DNA of 37,870 nucleotides from Oscillospiraceae bacterium (GTDB taxonomy: Bacteria > Bacillota > Clostridia > Oscillospirales > Ruminococcaceae). The first letter of the stretch is position 1. Every line of letters begins with the position of its first letter. The position numbers were made by a program, and so were the translations under genes. The stretch spans positions 1 through 37,870 of the forward strand of contig JAFZPP010000034.1 in the NCBI GenBank assembly GCA_017550285.1, read 5' to 3'. Of the stretch, positions 23,821-31,204 are shown one piece after another. Below the pieces are notes generated by a model, which made no database searches, was not told the origin of the DNA, and worked only from the letters and a program-made list of their open reading frames with translations.

Positions 23821-24420
23821 ATGAATCAGAATCAGCAGAAAAGCAGCGATCAGGCTGCGGATAACAGACAGTATGAATATGCGCAGCAGAAGGATACGCA
23901 GCAGCAGCAAAGCATTCCGAACCGCGACTTTCAGTTTTCATTCGGCACAAAACAGGATGTACCGCGCAAGCTCAAACTGCCGCGCTCAACCAATTACATC
24001 GAAGCGGTCAAGGCTGCCGATCTGCTCACCGCGAACGATGAGGCAATCATTGCAAAGCTGAAAGAAAACATGGACGAGGATGCGGTTGAGGAGCTTTCGG
24101 AGATGACCGCAGAGGAACTCGCCGAGGAACTGATGCGCTCGATCCGCGAGGAGCTTTCGGATACGCTGAAGGAGCTGAAGGAATGTCGTCTGCTCGGCGT
24201 TCTGGCGCAGTGCTATATCGACGGCTGCGATGTGCATGCAATCAACAATGAAGGCGAAATCCTTGATCATTTCAAAAAGGGCATCCCCCTGCCGGACGGT
24301 CTGGAGGCAGGCCGCAGAGTATTTCATCAGCATAAAAAATGCGCAAGCGTCGAGGTCTATACGAATTATTGCCTCGTAATCAATCAGGACGGCTCTGTGA
24401 CACAGGTTCCGTATGCATAA
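23821..24420 (+). CDS. Uncharacterised 199-residue protein, last gene of the Hsp70-AAA operon
   Basis: I do not recognise this protein. It starts behind AGGCAGGAAAC, 21 bases after the membrane protein gene, and is soluble with no signal peptide. Residues 1-35 are Gln-rich and probably disordered (QQKSSDQ, QQKDTQQQQ). The segment SIPNRDFQFSFGTKQ then leads to a basic patch (VPRKLKLPRS). Residues about 58-125 are strongly acidic amphipathic helices (ENMDEDAVEELSEMTAEELA). The C-terminal part (about 125-199) looks alpha/beta and has several Cys residues (CRLLGVLAQCYIDGCD, KKCASVEVYTNYC). Its position suggests an adaptor or substrate of the AAA/Hsp70 machine; that is inference only. Confidence 0.7.
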   Translation: MNQNQQKSSDQAADNRQYEYAQQKDTQQQQSIPNRDFQFSFGTKQDVPRKLKLPRSTNYIEAVKAADLLTANDEAIIAKLKENMDEDAVEELSEMTAEELAEELMRSIREELSDTLKELKECRLLGVLAQCYIDGCDVHAINNEGEILDHFKKGIPLPDGLEAGRRVFHQHKKCASVEVYTNYCLVINQDGSVTQVPYA

Positions 24421-24481
24421 CAGCCGTCGGCATTGTTTCTTGATTCTCATTTGCTTCAATACATAAACAGGAGGTTCTATT

Positions 24482-24823
24482 ATGCCGTTTATCAATGTAA
24501 AAACCAATCAGACCGTTTCTGCGGAGCAGGCAGAAGCAATCAAAGCAAAGCTCGGTGCGGCAATCACAGCAATTCCGGGCAAATCCGAAGGCTGGCTTAT
24601 GGTCGGGCTCGAGGGTGACAGCTGTCTGTATTTCAAGGGCTCCGATGCACCGGCAGCCATGGTTTCCGTCAGCATTTACGGTTCTGCATCCGGCAATGCG
24701 CTCGATACACTGACTTCGCATATCACCGGTATTCTGACCGATACACTGGCAATTCCGTCCGACCGGATCTATGTCAGCTTCTGGAGCACCGAACACTGGG
24801 GCTGGAACGGTTCTAATTTCTGA
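24482..24823 (+). CDS. MIF-like tautomerase superfamily protein
   Basis: The 113-residue protein starts behind AGGAGG. It begins MPFINVKTN, so removal of Met exposes the catalytic N-terminal proline of the tautomerase/MIF superfamily. Length, the two beta-alpha-beta halves (WLMVGLEGDSCLYFKG; ITGILTDTLAIPSDRIYVSF) and the C-terminal HWGWNGSNF fit MIF (phenylpyruvate/dopachrome tautomerase type) and not the 60-residue 4-oxalocrotonate type. It would form a cytosolic trimer. The natural substrate in bacteria is unknown. It lies 61 bases after the preceding operon with no clear promoter between, so read-through is possible. Confidence 0.9.
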   Translation: MPFINVKTNQTVSAEQAEAIKAKLGAAITAIPGKSEGWLMVGLEGDSCLYFKGSDAPAAMVSVSIYGSASGNALDTLTSHITGILTDTLAIPSDRIYVSFWSTEHWGWNGSNF

Positions 24824-24880
24824 CTGCGCAGCAGAGCCGAAAGCAATCCGTCAGACTTGTGAAAATAATTGCTCTGAACA

Positions 24881-25003
24881 TGCATTTTCTGCGATAATGT
24901 GATACAAGCGGGCAGCGCTCGCGCCGGCAATACAGTTTCCGGAAGCATTCTGACATATTTTTTCTCAGCATCCATTGCATTTTGCAAGATAATGTGATAT
25001 AAT
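24881..25003 (+). promoter_or_regulatory. Duplicated promoter region before the phosphoribosyltransferase-like gene
   Basis: P2 is TTGCAT (24975-24980), 17 bases, TATAAT (24998-25003) with extended -10 TGA, and is a good promoter. An upstream copy has ATGCAT (24881-24886), 17 bases, TACAAG (24904-24909), and the two copies share GATAATGTGATA. A hairpin GCGGGC-AGC-GCTCGC (24909-24923) follows the upstream copy, the same layout as at 17113-17250. The 24824-25044 gap holds nothing else recognisable. Confidence 0.65.
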
Positions 25004-25044
25004 ATATTATCGAAATCTGAATCAACCGAAACAGGAGGTTTCTT

Positions 25045-25674
25045 ATGGAAGACAGAATGCAAACAATTCAGTCCAAGAAAAACAAGCGTATTTCGATCGG
25101 GATTATTCCCGGACATTATGCGACAAACCATTCCCATGTCAATTTCTATGTGGATATGACTGCTGTCAAGACCAGCATGAAGTCCGCCAAGGCAGGTGCG
25201 GAGGAACTGGCTGCTGAATTCACCAATACCTATGTGGATACGGTGATCTGTCTGGAAGGCACGGAAATTCTCGGTGCATTCTTTGCAGAGGCTCTTGTAC
25301 AGGGCGGCATCAATCAGAACAAGGATATCAATGTCATCACGCCGGAGATGAACGCGGTCAATCAGATGATTTTCCGCGATAATACGCAAAAAATGATCTG
25401 GAGCAAGCGCGTTCTGGTGCTGATCAGCTCGGCTTCGACCGGCAAGAGCATCAACCGCGCAATCGAATGCCTGCAATATTACAGCGGCGAGCTCGTCGGC
25501 ATCGGCGCGATCTTCTCCGCGATTGATACCGTGCAGGGCATCGAGGTCAAGTCTCTCTTTACGGACAGAGACCTGCCGCGATATGATAATTTCGCACCGA
25601 ATTCCTGCCCGCTCTGCAAGCAGGGCATCAAGGTCGATGCACTGATCAACAGCTTCGGCTACTCCAAACTGTAA
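25045..25674 (+). CDS. Phosphoribosyltransferase-fold protein with degenerate PRPP loop
   Basis: The 209-residue protein starts behind AGGAGG. The fold follows type I phosphoribosyltransferases of the orotate type: strand TVICLEGTEILGAFFAEAL, then MIWSKRVLVLISSASTGKSINRAIECLQ in two parts (residues 118-145), where the PRPP loop should be. The usual acidic pair of the loop (D/E-D/E before xxTTG) is replaced by Ser128-Ser129, while Thr132-Gly133 remain. C-terminal CPLC (188-191) could bind a metal. The gene has its own promoter and terminator. It may be an enzyme with altered chemistry or a PRPP/nucleotide-binding regulator like PurR or PyrR. Annotation simply as orotate phosphoribosyltransferase would overreach. 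Confidence 0.75.
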   Translation: MEDRMQTIQSKKNKRISIGIIPGHYATNHSHVNFYVDMTAVKTSMKSAKAGAEELAAEFTNTYVDTVICLEGTEILGAFFAEALVQGGINQNKDINVITPEMNAVNQMIFRDNTQKMIWSKRVLVLISSASTGKSINRAIECLQYYSGELVGIGAIFSAIDTVQGIEVKSLFTDRDLPRYDNFAPNSCPLCKQGIKVDALINSFGYSKL

Positions 25675-25683
25675 ACGGAAAGC

Positions 25684-25727
25684 AAAAGCAGCCCAAACAG
25701 ATACTGTATCTGTTCGGGCTGCTTTTT
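25684..25727. terminator. Bidirectional terminator between the phosphoribosyltransferase-like gene and hflX
   Basis: A long stem: AAAAGCAGCCC (25684-25694) pairs with 25716-25726, and inside it AACAGATAC (25696-25704) pairs with GTATCTGTT (25706-25714), with one A/C mismatch between. T-runs follow in both directions. The right arm overlaps the hflX stop codon. Confidence 0.9.
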
Positions 25728-26973
25728 ATTGGTCCGTGCGATATGCTTCCGCCTGCTTCTGCCGCCTGACATCGACCATAACCTCAATCAGTGTGCCTTC
25801 GGCGGTATATTCCTCGCGGAAGATTTTTCCCTCACTGCGGAGCAGCTGGAGGAAGCTGCCCTCCGCATACGGGATACAGAGCGTCATGCGCTTGGCAGTC
25901 TGCGGCAGTGCCAGAGATATTGCACGCAGGAGCACTTCTGTCCCCTCGCCTGTTTTCGCGCTGAGCCAAACGGTATCTGCATCATTCTGTTTCGGCAGAT
26001 CAACAAGATCCGCCTTGTTCAGCACATGAATCTGCGGTATCTCCGCACAGCCGAGATCATTGAGCAGATCCTGCGTAATCTGCATCCGTTCGCGGATATC
26101 CGGCTCCGATGCATCAAGCACATGCAGAATCAGATCAGCCTGTGCGGTTTCCTCAAGCGTCGAACGGAACGCTTCGACCAGATGATGCGGCAGACGCCGG
26201 ATCAGTCCGACCGTATCCGAAAGCAGAATCGTGCGTCCGTCCGGCAGTTCAAGTGCGCGCGCCGTGACATCGAGCGTCGCAAAGAGCTTGTTTTCAGTCA
26301 GCACACCGGCATCCGTCAGCATATTGAACATCGTCGATTTGCCGGCATTCGTATATCCGACAATCGCGGCGGTCAGGATGCCGTCCTTTTTGCGCCGGCT
26401 GCCGAGAAATTTCCGGTGCTTCTCCATTTCGCGCAGGGAATGCTCCAGCGAGGCAATGCGTGTACGGATATGTCTGCGGTCGGTTTCGAGCTTTGTCTCG
26501 CCGGGACCTCTGGTTCCGATGCCGCCGCCGAGACGCGAAAGCGCCGTGCCGATGCCGGTCAGCCGCGTCAAACGGTAGCGGTACTGCGCAAGCGCGACCT
26601 GCACCTTGCCCTCGGCGGTACGTGCTCTGCCTGCAAAAATATCAAGAATGAGCATCGTCCGGTCAATGACCTTGCAGTTCGTCAGATCGGAAATATTGCG
26701 CATCTGCATGCCGGTCAGCTCGGTATCGAAAATCAGCATTTCGACTGCAAGCGGCTCGATGAGTTCCGCAATCTCCTGCAATTTTCCGCTGCCGATACAG
26801 GTTGCCGCCTCGGGTGCCGGACGCGATTGCAGCACCGAACGGACAACCTCACATTCAGCCGTTTCGGCAAGCTCCGCGAGCTCATCTATGGAAATCTTTG
26901 CGTCATATTCGCCGGTATCAATGCCGATCAGAATGACCTTGGTACGCGCATTCTGCTGTTCATTTTCGTGCAT
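25726..26973 (-). CDS. hflX: GTPase HflX
   Basis: The 415-residue protein starts behind AGGAGA. Residues 1-200 are the HflX-specific domain with the glycine-rich SRLGGGIGTRGPGETKLE (about 146-163) and a charged helix pair. The G domain follows: G1 GYTNAGKST (206-214), G3 DTVG (253-256), G4 NKAD (319-322). The C-terminal 70 residues form the alpha/beta extension. HflX binds the 50S subunit and splits stalled 70S ribosomes under stress. Length and motifs are normal. It lies 75 bases downstream of pta with a 9-bp hairpin between, so it may be partly co-transcribed with it. Confidence 0.96.
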   Translation of the reverse strand: MHENEQQNARTKVILIGIDTGEYDAKISIDELAELAETAECEVVRSVLQSRPAPEAATCIGSGKLQEIAELIEPLAVEMLIFDTELTGMQMRNISDLTNCKVIDRTMLILDIFAGRARTAEGKVQVALAQYRYRLTRLTGIGTALSRLGGGIGTRGPGETKLETDRRHIRTRIASLEHSLREMEKHRKFLGSRRKKDGILTAAIVGYTNAGKSTMFNMLTDAGVLTENKLFATLDVTARALELPDGRTILLSDTVGLIRRLPHHLVEAFRSTLEETAQADLILHVLDASEPDIRERMQITQDLLNDLGCAEIPQIHVLNKADLVDLPKQNDADTVWLSAKTGEGTEVLLRAISLALPQTAKRMTLCIPYAEGSFLQLLRSEGKIFREEYTAEGTLIEVMVDVRRQKQAEAYRTDQ

Positions 26974-27000
26974 GTGAGTCTCCTGTCATTGGATACAGCA

Positions 27001-27035
27001 CCGCCCTGTAATCCGGAATGCAGATCACAGGGCGG
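27001..27035 (-). other. Hairpin between pta and hflX
   Basis: CCGCCCTGT (27001-27009) and ACAGGGCGG (27027-27035) form a perfect 9-bp stem with a 17-base loop just after the pta stop. There is no T-run, so it may be a leaky terminator or processing site. Confidence 0.5.
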
Positions 27036-27048
27036 AACGGAATTCTGA

Positions 27049-28065
27049 TTATGCCATGCCTGCGGTGATGATCGCCATTGCATAGACCTCTTCTGCGTTG
27101 CAGCCGCGGGAAAGATCGTTAATCGGCGCATTCAGACCCTGAAGAATCGGACCGTATGCAGCATAGCCGCCGAGACGCTGTGCGATCTTGTAGCCGATGT
27201 TGCCTGCTTCGATCAGCGGGAAGATGAAGGTGTTTGCCTGACCTGCGACCTTGGAATCCGGGCACTTGGTCTTTGCAACCTCTGCGGAAACCGCAGCATC
27301 GAACTGGAATTCGCCGTCAATGACGAGCTCCGGATCAATCTTGCGTGCCTCGATGACAGCATCGTGGCTGAGCTGAACGGTTGCGCCCTTGCCGGAGCCG
27401 TAGGTCGAGAAGCTGAGGACTGCGACCTTCGGATCAATGCCGAAGAATGCAGCGGTGCGTGCGGTCTCGACAGCGACCTCACCGAGCTGCTGTGCAGCAG
27501 TCAGAACGACATTGCCTTCCTTATCGAGCTTATCCTGATAGCCGATGTTGATTGCGCAGTCGCCCATTGCGATCTTCTCCTCTGCGCCGTCCTTCTCACG
27601 GAACAGGATGAAGCTGGAGCTGACGAGGTTTGCGCCCTTCTTGGTCTTGATGATCTGAAGCGCCGGACGGACCGTATCAGCGGTGGAATACGTTGCGCCG
27701 CCGAGCAGAGCGTCTGCCTTGCCCATTTTGACGAGCATCGTGCCGAAGTAGTTGGACTTTTTCAGTGCTGCGCGGACTTCGTCCTCGGTCATCTTGCCCT
27801 TGCGGAGCGCGACCATTTCAGCGACCATAGCGTCCATTTCCGGATAGGTTTCCGGATCGACGATTGTTGCAGCAGCGACATCGAAGCCGCCTGCGGCAGC
27901 CGCAGCCTTGACCTCATCTGCATTGCCGCAGAGGATCACATCCATGAGACCCTCTTTCATCAGGCGCGCAGCAGCAGAAAGAATACGTGCATCGGTACCC
28001 TCGGTAAATACGATTGTTTTTCTGCTTGCCTTGAGGTTTGCAAGCAGCTTGTCAAACATACCCAT
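27049..28065 (-). CDS. pta: Phosphate acetyltransferase (phosphotransacetylase)
   Basis: The 338-residue protein starts at 28065 behind GGAGG with a nine-base spacer; the Met two codons later is less well placed. It is a short, single-domain Pta of the clostridial/Methanosarcina type. Visible family segments include TIVFTEGTDARIL near the start, LVKMGKADALLGGATYST, VAVLSFSTYGSGKG and the C-terminal YGPILQGLNAPINDLSRGC. It converts acetyl-CoA plus phosphate to acetyl phosphate plus CoA for ATP-yielding acetate production. No acetate kinase gene is adjacent in the window. Confidence 0.96.
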   Translation of the reverse strand: MGMFDKLLANLKASRKTIVFTEGTDARILSAAARLMKEGLMDVILCGNADEVKAAAAAGGFDVAAATIVDPETYPEMDAMVAEMVALRKGKMTEDEVRAALKKSNYFGTMLVKMGKADALLGGATYSTADTVRPALQIIKTKKGANLVSSSFILFREKDGAEEKIAMGDCAINIGYQDKLDKEGNVVLTAAQQLGEVAVETARTAAFFGIDPKVAVLSFSTYGSGKGATVQLSHDAVIEARKIDPELVIDGEFQFDAAVSAEVAKTKCPDSKVAGQANTFIFPLIEAGNIGYKIAQRLGGYAAYGPILQGLNAPINDLSRGCNAEEVYAMAIITAGMA

Positions 28066-28124
28066 TGTAAACAGCCTCCAATAAAAAATTCCGGATTGCC
28101 TGCCATGCAGTGCTTCCAGATGCT

Positions 28125-28153
28125 ATTATACCACATATTTCCGGAAAATGCAA
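28125..28153 (-). promoter_or_regulatory. Promoter of pta
   Basis: Minus-strand TTGCAT (28153-28148), 17-base spacer, TATAAT (28130-28125). The palindrome TTTCCGGAAA lies inside the spacer. Confidence 0.75.
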
Positions 28154-28220
28154 GCTGAGCGCAATAGTTTTCATCGAACAGCCGCTGACCGGAGAAATTT
28201 TTATATTATTTGAATTGATA

Positions 28221-28246
28221 TGCAACCTTTTGCAGAAAATGTCGTT
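28221..28246 (+). promoter_or_regulatory. Candidate ECF-type promoter of the first sigma factor gene
   Basis: TGCAAC (28221-28226), 16 bases beginning CTTTT, CGTT (28243-28246). The AAC core, spacing and CGT match the pattern of SigW-like ECF promoters. No good SigA promoter is visible here, so the gene may be autoregulated. Confidence 0.4.
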
Positions 28247-28275
28247 CATATGGATGAAGGCAAACACGAAAGGCG

Positions 28276-28842
28276 GTGATTGCCATAGACGACAAAAGAA
28301 TTCTTTTGATGCTGAATAACAGAGATGAGCAGGCGCTGAAAGAATCCGTGCAGCAGTACGGAGCGCTCTGCCGGTCTGTTGCACGCAATATTCTGGGGAG
28401 CGACGAGGATGCCGAGGAATGCCTGAACGATGCACTGCTGCGCGTCTGGCAGGCAATCCCGCCCGCAAAACCGGAAAACTACTGTGCTTACCTTCTCAAA
28501 CTGGTCCGGAACGCTGCACTGGACCGATGCAAAGCCCGTCAGCGCGGAAAACGCGGCGGCGGTCAGCTCACACAGGCGCTCGATGAACTGACGGAAATCT
28601 TCCCGTCAGCGGAGAACATCGAACATGAGCTCGAGCAGCGCGAGCTGATGCAGGCTGTCACGAAATATCTGCAAGCTCTGCCGGAAAAGCAGCGAAATCT
28701 GTTCATCTGCCGCTACTGGCAGGCAGAGCCGGTCGCGTCTCTCGCAAAGCGATTTGCGATGAACGAGAACACCGTCAAGGTCACGCTCGCGCGGCTGCGG
28801 AAACGTCTGCAAAAATATCTTCGGGAGGAGGGATTGCTGTGA
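28276..28842 (+). CDS. ECF-type RNA polymerase sigma factor (cassette 1)
   Basis: A sigma-70 family protein of about 188 residues. Region 2 is at about 20-95: EDAEECLNDALLRVWQAIPP is the region 2.2 signature, and NYCAYLLKLVRNAALDRCKA follows. Region 4 is at about 128-180 (LPEKQRNLFICRYWQ, then the helix-turn-helix ENTVKVTLARLRKRL). The start is uncertain. GTG 28276 is the only standard start after the in-frame stop at 28255, but it lies only two bases after AAAGG; ATT at 28279 would have better spacing. The last four bases overlap the GTG of the anti-sigma gene. It would direct RNA polymerase to a small regulon when released by its membrane partner. The cassettes at 31205 and 32971 encode paralogues. 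Confidence 0.9.
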   Translation: MIAIDDKRILLMLNNRDEQALKESVQQYGALCRSVARNILGSDEDAEECLNDALLRVWQAIPPAKPENYCAYLLKLVRNAALDRCKARQRGKRGGGQLTQALDELTEIFPSAENIEHELEQRELMQAVTKYLQALPEKQRNLFICRYWQAEPVASLAKRFAMNENTVKVTLARLRKRLQKYLREEGLL

Positions 28843-29792
28843 ATGCCGAAAACTTTATGGATTTGCTGAATACGCTGCCGGATGACATGATCGTTTCGGC
28901 GGTACATGCGGAATATCAGCGCAGGACGCTGCCCGTCTGGCTGATGCCGGCTGCCGCTGCCTGTCTGATTATCGGCATTGCGGTGGCAGTCTACCCAAAG
29001 CTCCGGATGCAGAAGCCGCCTGTCGCCGAACCGGTTATTTCTGTTACGGAGACAACCGTCGCGCAAATGACAACAAATATCCAAACGCAGACAGATGCGC
29101 CGGAGACCAAAACAACCGCGCAAACCGCAAACACTATGACCCAAGCGGCGACAGATTCTCGCACATCCGCTGTCACGGAACCCGTCACGCAGCCTGCGGA
29201 AACGGAAATGCCGAAAACCGAACCCGTCACACAGCCGACAACGCCGGAACCACATACGGAAACCGTACCGCCGGTCGTGACGACTGTACCGGACAATCAG
29301 GATGCGACGGAACCGGAATCCACGCACACGGAACATCAGGTAGAAATGGTAGAAGCCGTACAGGTCTGGCAGGGCGAAATGACACGTCCGGAAATGGCAT
29401 CCGATCCGGAGTCCGAGCCGCAGATCAGATGCATATTCAGCATATTCAATCGCAGCGAACCGGATATGGATATGAATATGATTGACGACATAAAAAACCA
29501 GTACGGAATTCCGGAAAACTATGATCTGACAAAGAATCAATGTCTGCTGATTCGGCTGGAAACAGAATATGCCGATACTGCCGTCACCGGCGGTACGCTG
29601 ACAGCAGACGGTCTGGTGCTGTATGTCGCCTGCCGGAATCAAAAAGAACCGCTGACCGATATCTACTGCGCAGCACCGCTGCCGGAGGGAATCACGGTTG
29701 AGCCGGAAAACTGCCGCGCGGAATATCAGATTTATGAGAATGAATCCGAGAAACCGAAGGTCAAAAACCCGCTCATTCAAATCAACGTATGA
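28839..29792 (+). CDS. Membrane-anchored anti-sigma factor with Thr/Pro-rich stalk (cassette 1)
   Basis: The 317-residue protein uses a GTG start in a GTGA overlap with the sigma gene, with GGGAGGAGGGA upstream, so the two are translationally coupled. The first 30 residues (MDLLNTLPDDMIVSAVHAE) would be the cytosolic sigma-binding part; similar short openings occur in the partners at 31759 and 33525. One membrane helix lies at about 33-52 (MPAAAACLIIGIAVAV). Residues about 60-170 are a Thr/Pro/Glu-rich, probably wall-spanning and glycosylatable stalk. A C-terminal domain follows (about 175-317; QIRCIFSIFNRS to PLIQINV) that I do not recognise. There is no zinc-type HxxxCxxC motif. The anti-sigma role is inferred from position and topology. 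Confidence 0.75.
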   Translation: MNAENFMDLLNTLPDDMIVSAVHAEYQRRTLPVWLMPAAAACLIIGIAVAVYPKLRMQKPPVAEPVISVTETTVAQMTTNIQTQTDAPETKTTAQTANTMTQAATDSRTSAVTEPVTQPAETEMPKTEPVTQPTTPEPHTETVPPVVTTVPDNQDATEPESTHTEHQVEMVEAVQVWQGEMTRPEMASDPESEPQIRCIFSIFNRSEPDMDMNMIDDIKNQYGIPENYDLTKNQCLLIRLETEYADTAVTGGTLTADGLVLYVACRNQKEPLTDIYCAAPLPEGITVEPENCRAEYQIYENESEKPKVKNPLIQINV

Positions 29793-29805
29793 AGGAGGTA
29801 ATCTT

Positions 29806-31050
29806 ATGAAAAAGGCATGGAAAAGACTGACTGCTCTGCTGCTTGCGGCATGCGCTGCCGCTTCTGTTCCGGCAGTCTCTGCATCTGCACTGTGGTGGTG
29901 GGGCAATGCTGCCAATGATGAATTCCGTGACATGCAGCAGCTGGATGACAAGGGCATGTTCAAATGGGTCGGCTACGGCGGCATTCCTGGCACACCGCGC
30001 GATTATCAGGTTTACACCTATCATTATTCGTTTGACCGTGAAGAAACAGTGACCTATGCTGACACCGGCGAAACGAAAACGGAAATGCATCACTTTGAAG
30101 GCAATCCGGTTTATGTTGTCAAGCCGCGGGAAAATATTCTGCGAATCGTCCTGCGCAAAGAGCTTGACCACGATGAAGCAGAACAGAAAATGTTTGAGAT
30201 ACTGGAGAAATACTATCCCGGCATCACCGAATTCTCCCGCATCACAAGCCCCGAAACACCCCGACAGTATTCTGTTCATCAGGTAACAGAAGGCGTGACG
30301 GACCTTACAAGCTGCTATGATCTTTATGACCGGAGCGAATTCTATCCGACAGAAGAAGCAAAGACTGCCGGAAGACCGGAAATCTCTGCGGGCATTCTGC
30401 ATGACCTTGCCGAAGCCGGACTGATCTCTGAATTCTACACATGGGGACAGACTGCGAACTACCAGCAGGTCACACTGAACAGCAGAAATGCAAGCCCGAC
30501 TGTGTATTATCCGACCGCACAGAAATGGAACAACGACTATACCAAGGTTGAAACGGTCAGCTATGACTGGACAGAAATCGAGGCATGGGTAAAGGAGCAT
30601 TATCCGGAATGCGAATTTGTCCGCGTGACCCTTGAAGATACCGAACTTGCAAAGAAGATCGGATATTATAATTCCGAGCAGCAAAAAGGATACTTTGGAA
30701 ACTACGATGAAATGTACGCGGTGATTCCGCCGGATGAAATCACCTTCCCCGTTCACTTTGCAATCGCCGCAGATCTCTATAAACAGTTCGGAATTGCAGC
30801 CGAATGGCTGTGTCCGGAAAGCGCATCGCAGCCGATCACCGGTCAGAACGCGCTGGCTGCTGCCGGCGATGTGAACCTTGACTGCGCGGTCGATGTATCC
30901 GATGCTGTGCTGCTCGCAAGATACTGCGCAGAGGATGCAAAGGCAGAGCTCACTGCATCCGGAAAGCAGAATGCAGATGTCACCGGCGACGGCGAAATCA
31001 CACAGGAGGACGTCACCGAAATTCTCAAAATGATCGCAAAAATCAAATAA
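29806..31050 (+). CDS. Secreted dockerin protein of unknown function, in the cassette 1 operon
   Basis: The 414-residue protein starts at 29806 behind AAGGAGGT, 13 bases after the anti-sigma gene. Residues 1-28 are a signal peptide (MKKAWKRLTALLLAAC, ending VSASA). The region about 30-350 matches no glycosidase I recognise; it is rich in Tyr, Trp and Glu, with WWWGNAANDEFRDMQQ at its start. The last 60 residues are a dockerin: GDVNLDCAVDVSDAVLLARY and ADVTGDGEITQEDVTEILK form the two calcium repeats. A Cys stands where the first loop usually has Gly. The shared operon with an ECF pair suggests the sigma factor senses or controls a cellulosomal component. Enzyme, binding module and sensor ligand all remain possible. 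Confidence 0.85.
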   Translation: MKKAWKRLTALLLAACAAASVPAVSASALWWWGNAANDEFRDMQQLDDKGMFKWVGYGGIPGTPRDYQVYTYHYSFDREETVTYADTGETKTEMHHFEGNPVYVVKPRENILRIVLRKELDHDEAEQKMFEILEKYYPGITEFSRITSPETPRQYSVHQVTEGVTDLTSCYDLYDRSEFYPTEEAKTAGRPEISAGILHDLAEAGLISEFYTWGQTANYQQVTLNSRNASPTVYYPTAQKWNNDYTKVETVSYDWTEIEAWVKEHYPECEFVRVTLEDTELAKKIGYYNSEQQKGYFGNYDEMYAVIPPDEITFPVHFAIAADLYKQFGIAAEWLCPESASQPITGQNALAAAGDVNLDCAVDVSDAVLLARYCAEDAKAELTASGKQNADVTGDGEITQEDVTEILKMIAKIK

Positions 31051-31068
31051 TATCAGGCAAATCAAACA

Positions 31069-31100
31069 GCCGCCGGTGTGCATATAACCACACCGGCGGC
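31069..31100 (+). terminator. Terminator after cassette 1 (repeat copy A)
   Basis: A 12-bp stem (GCCGCCGGTGTG at 31069-31080 with 31089-31100), then TTTCTGCTT. A near copy follows cassette 2 at 32850-32878. Confidence 0.85.
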
Positions 31101-31107
31101 TTTCTGC

Positions 31108-31136
31108 TTGCAGAAAAACAGAATCTGTGATAAAAT
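31108..31136 (+). promoter_or_regulatory. Promoter of ECF cassette 2
   Basis: TTGCAG (31108-31113), 17 bases, TAAAAT (31131-31136) with extended -10 TGA. The whole stretch recurs before cassette 3. It lies directly behind the preceding terminator. Confidence 0.6.
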
Positions 31137-31204
31137 CAGATGTAACATTTCGCGCAGAAAAGTTGTCATAATAGGCAGAGGGCAAAGAAAGGAAGTGAAT
31201 GCCG

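Larger units (their letters stand above)
31066..31149 (+). repeat. Direct repeat, copy A (terminator plus promoter)
   Basis: This stretch and 32847-32927 are near identical from the terminator hairpin to beyond the -10 box. From CACCGGCGGC onward, about 60 bases differ at only two positions. The copies flank cassette 2 and are about 1.78 kb apart. Confidence 0.85.

Noticed and set aside
17308-24420. Reading the Hsp70-AAA operon as a type VII secretion locus
   Set aside because: The AAA protein resembles EccA, but no WXG100, EssC/EccC or EccB/D/E-like gene is present in the window.
25729-27048. Plus-strand open frame of 439 codons across hflX
   Set aside because: It mirrors a well-conserved HflX gene and shows no family features of its own.
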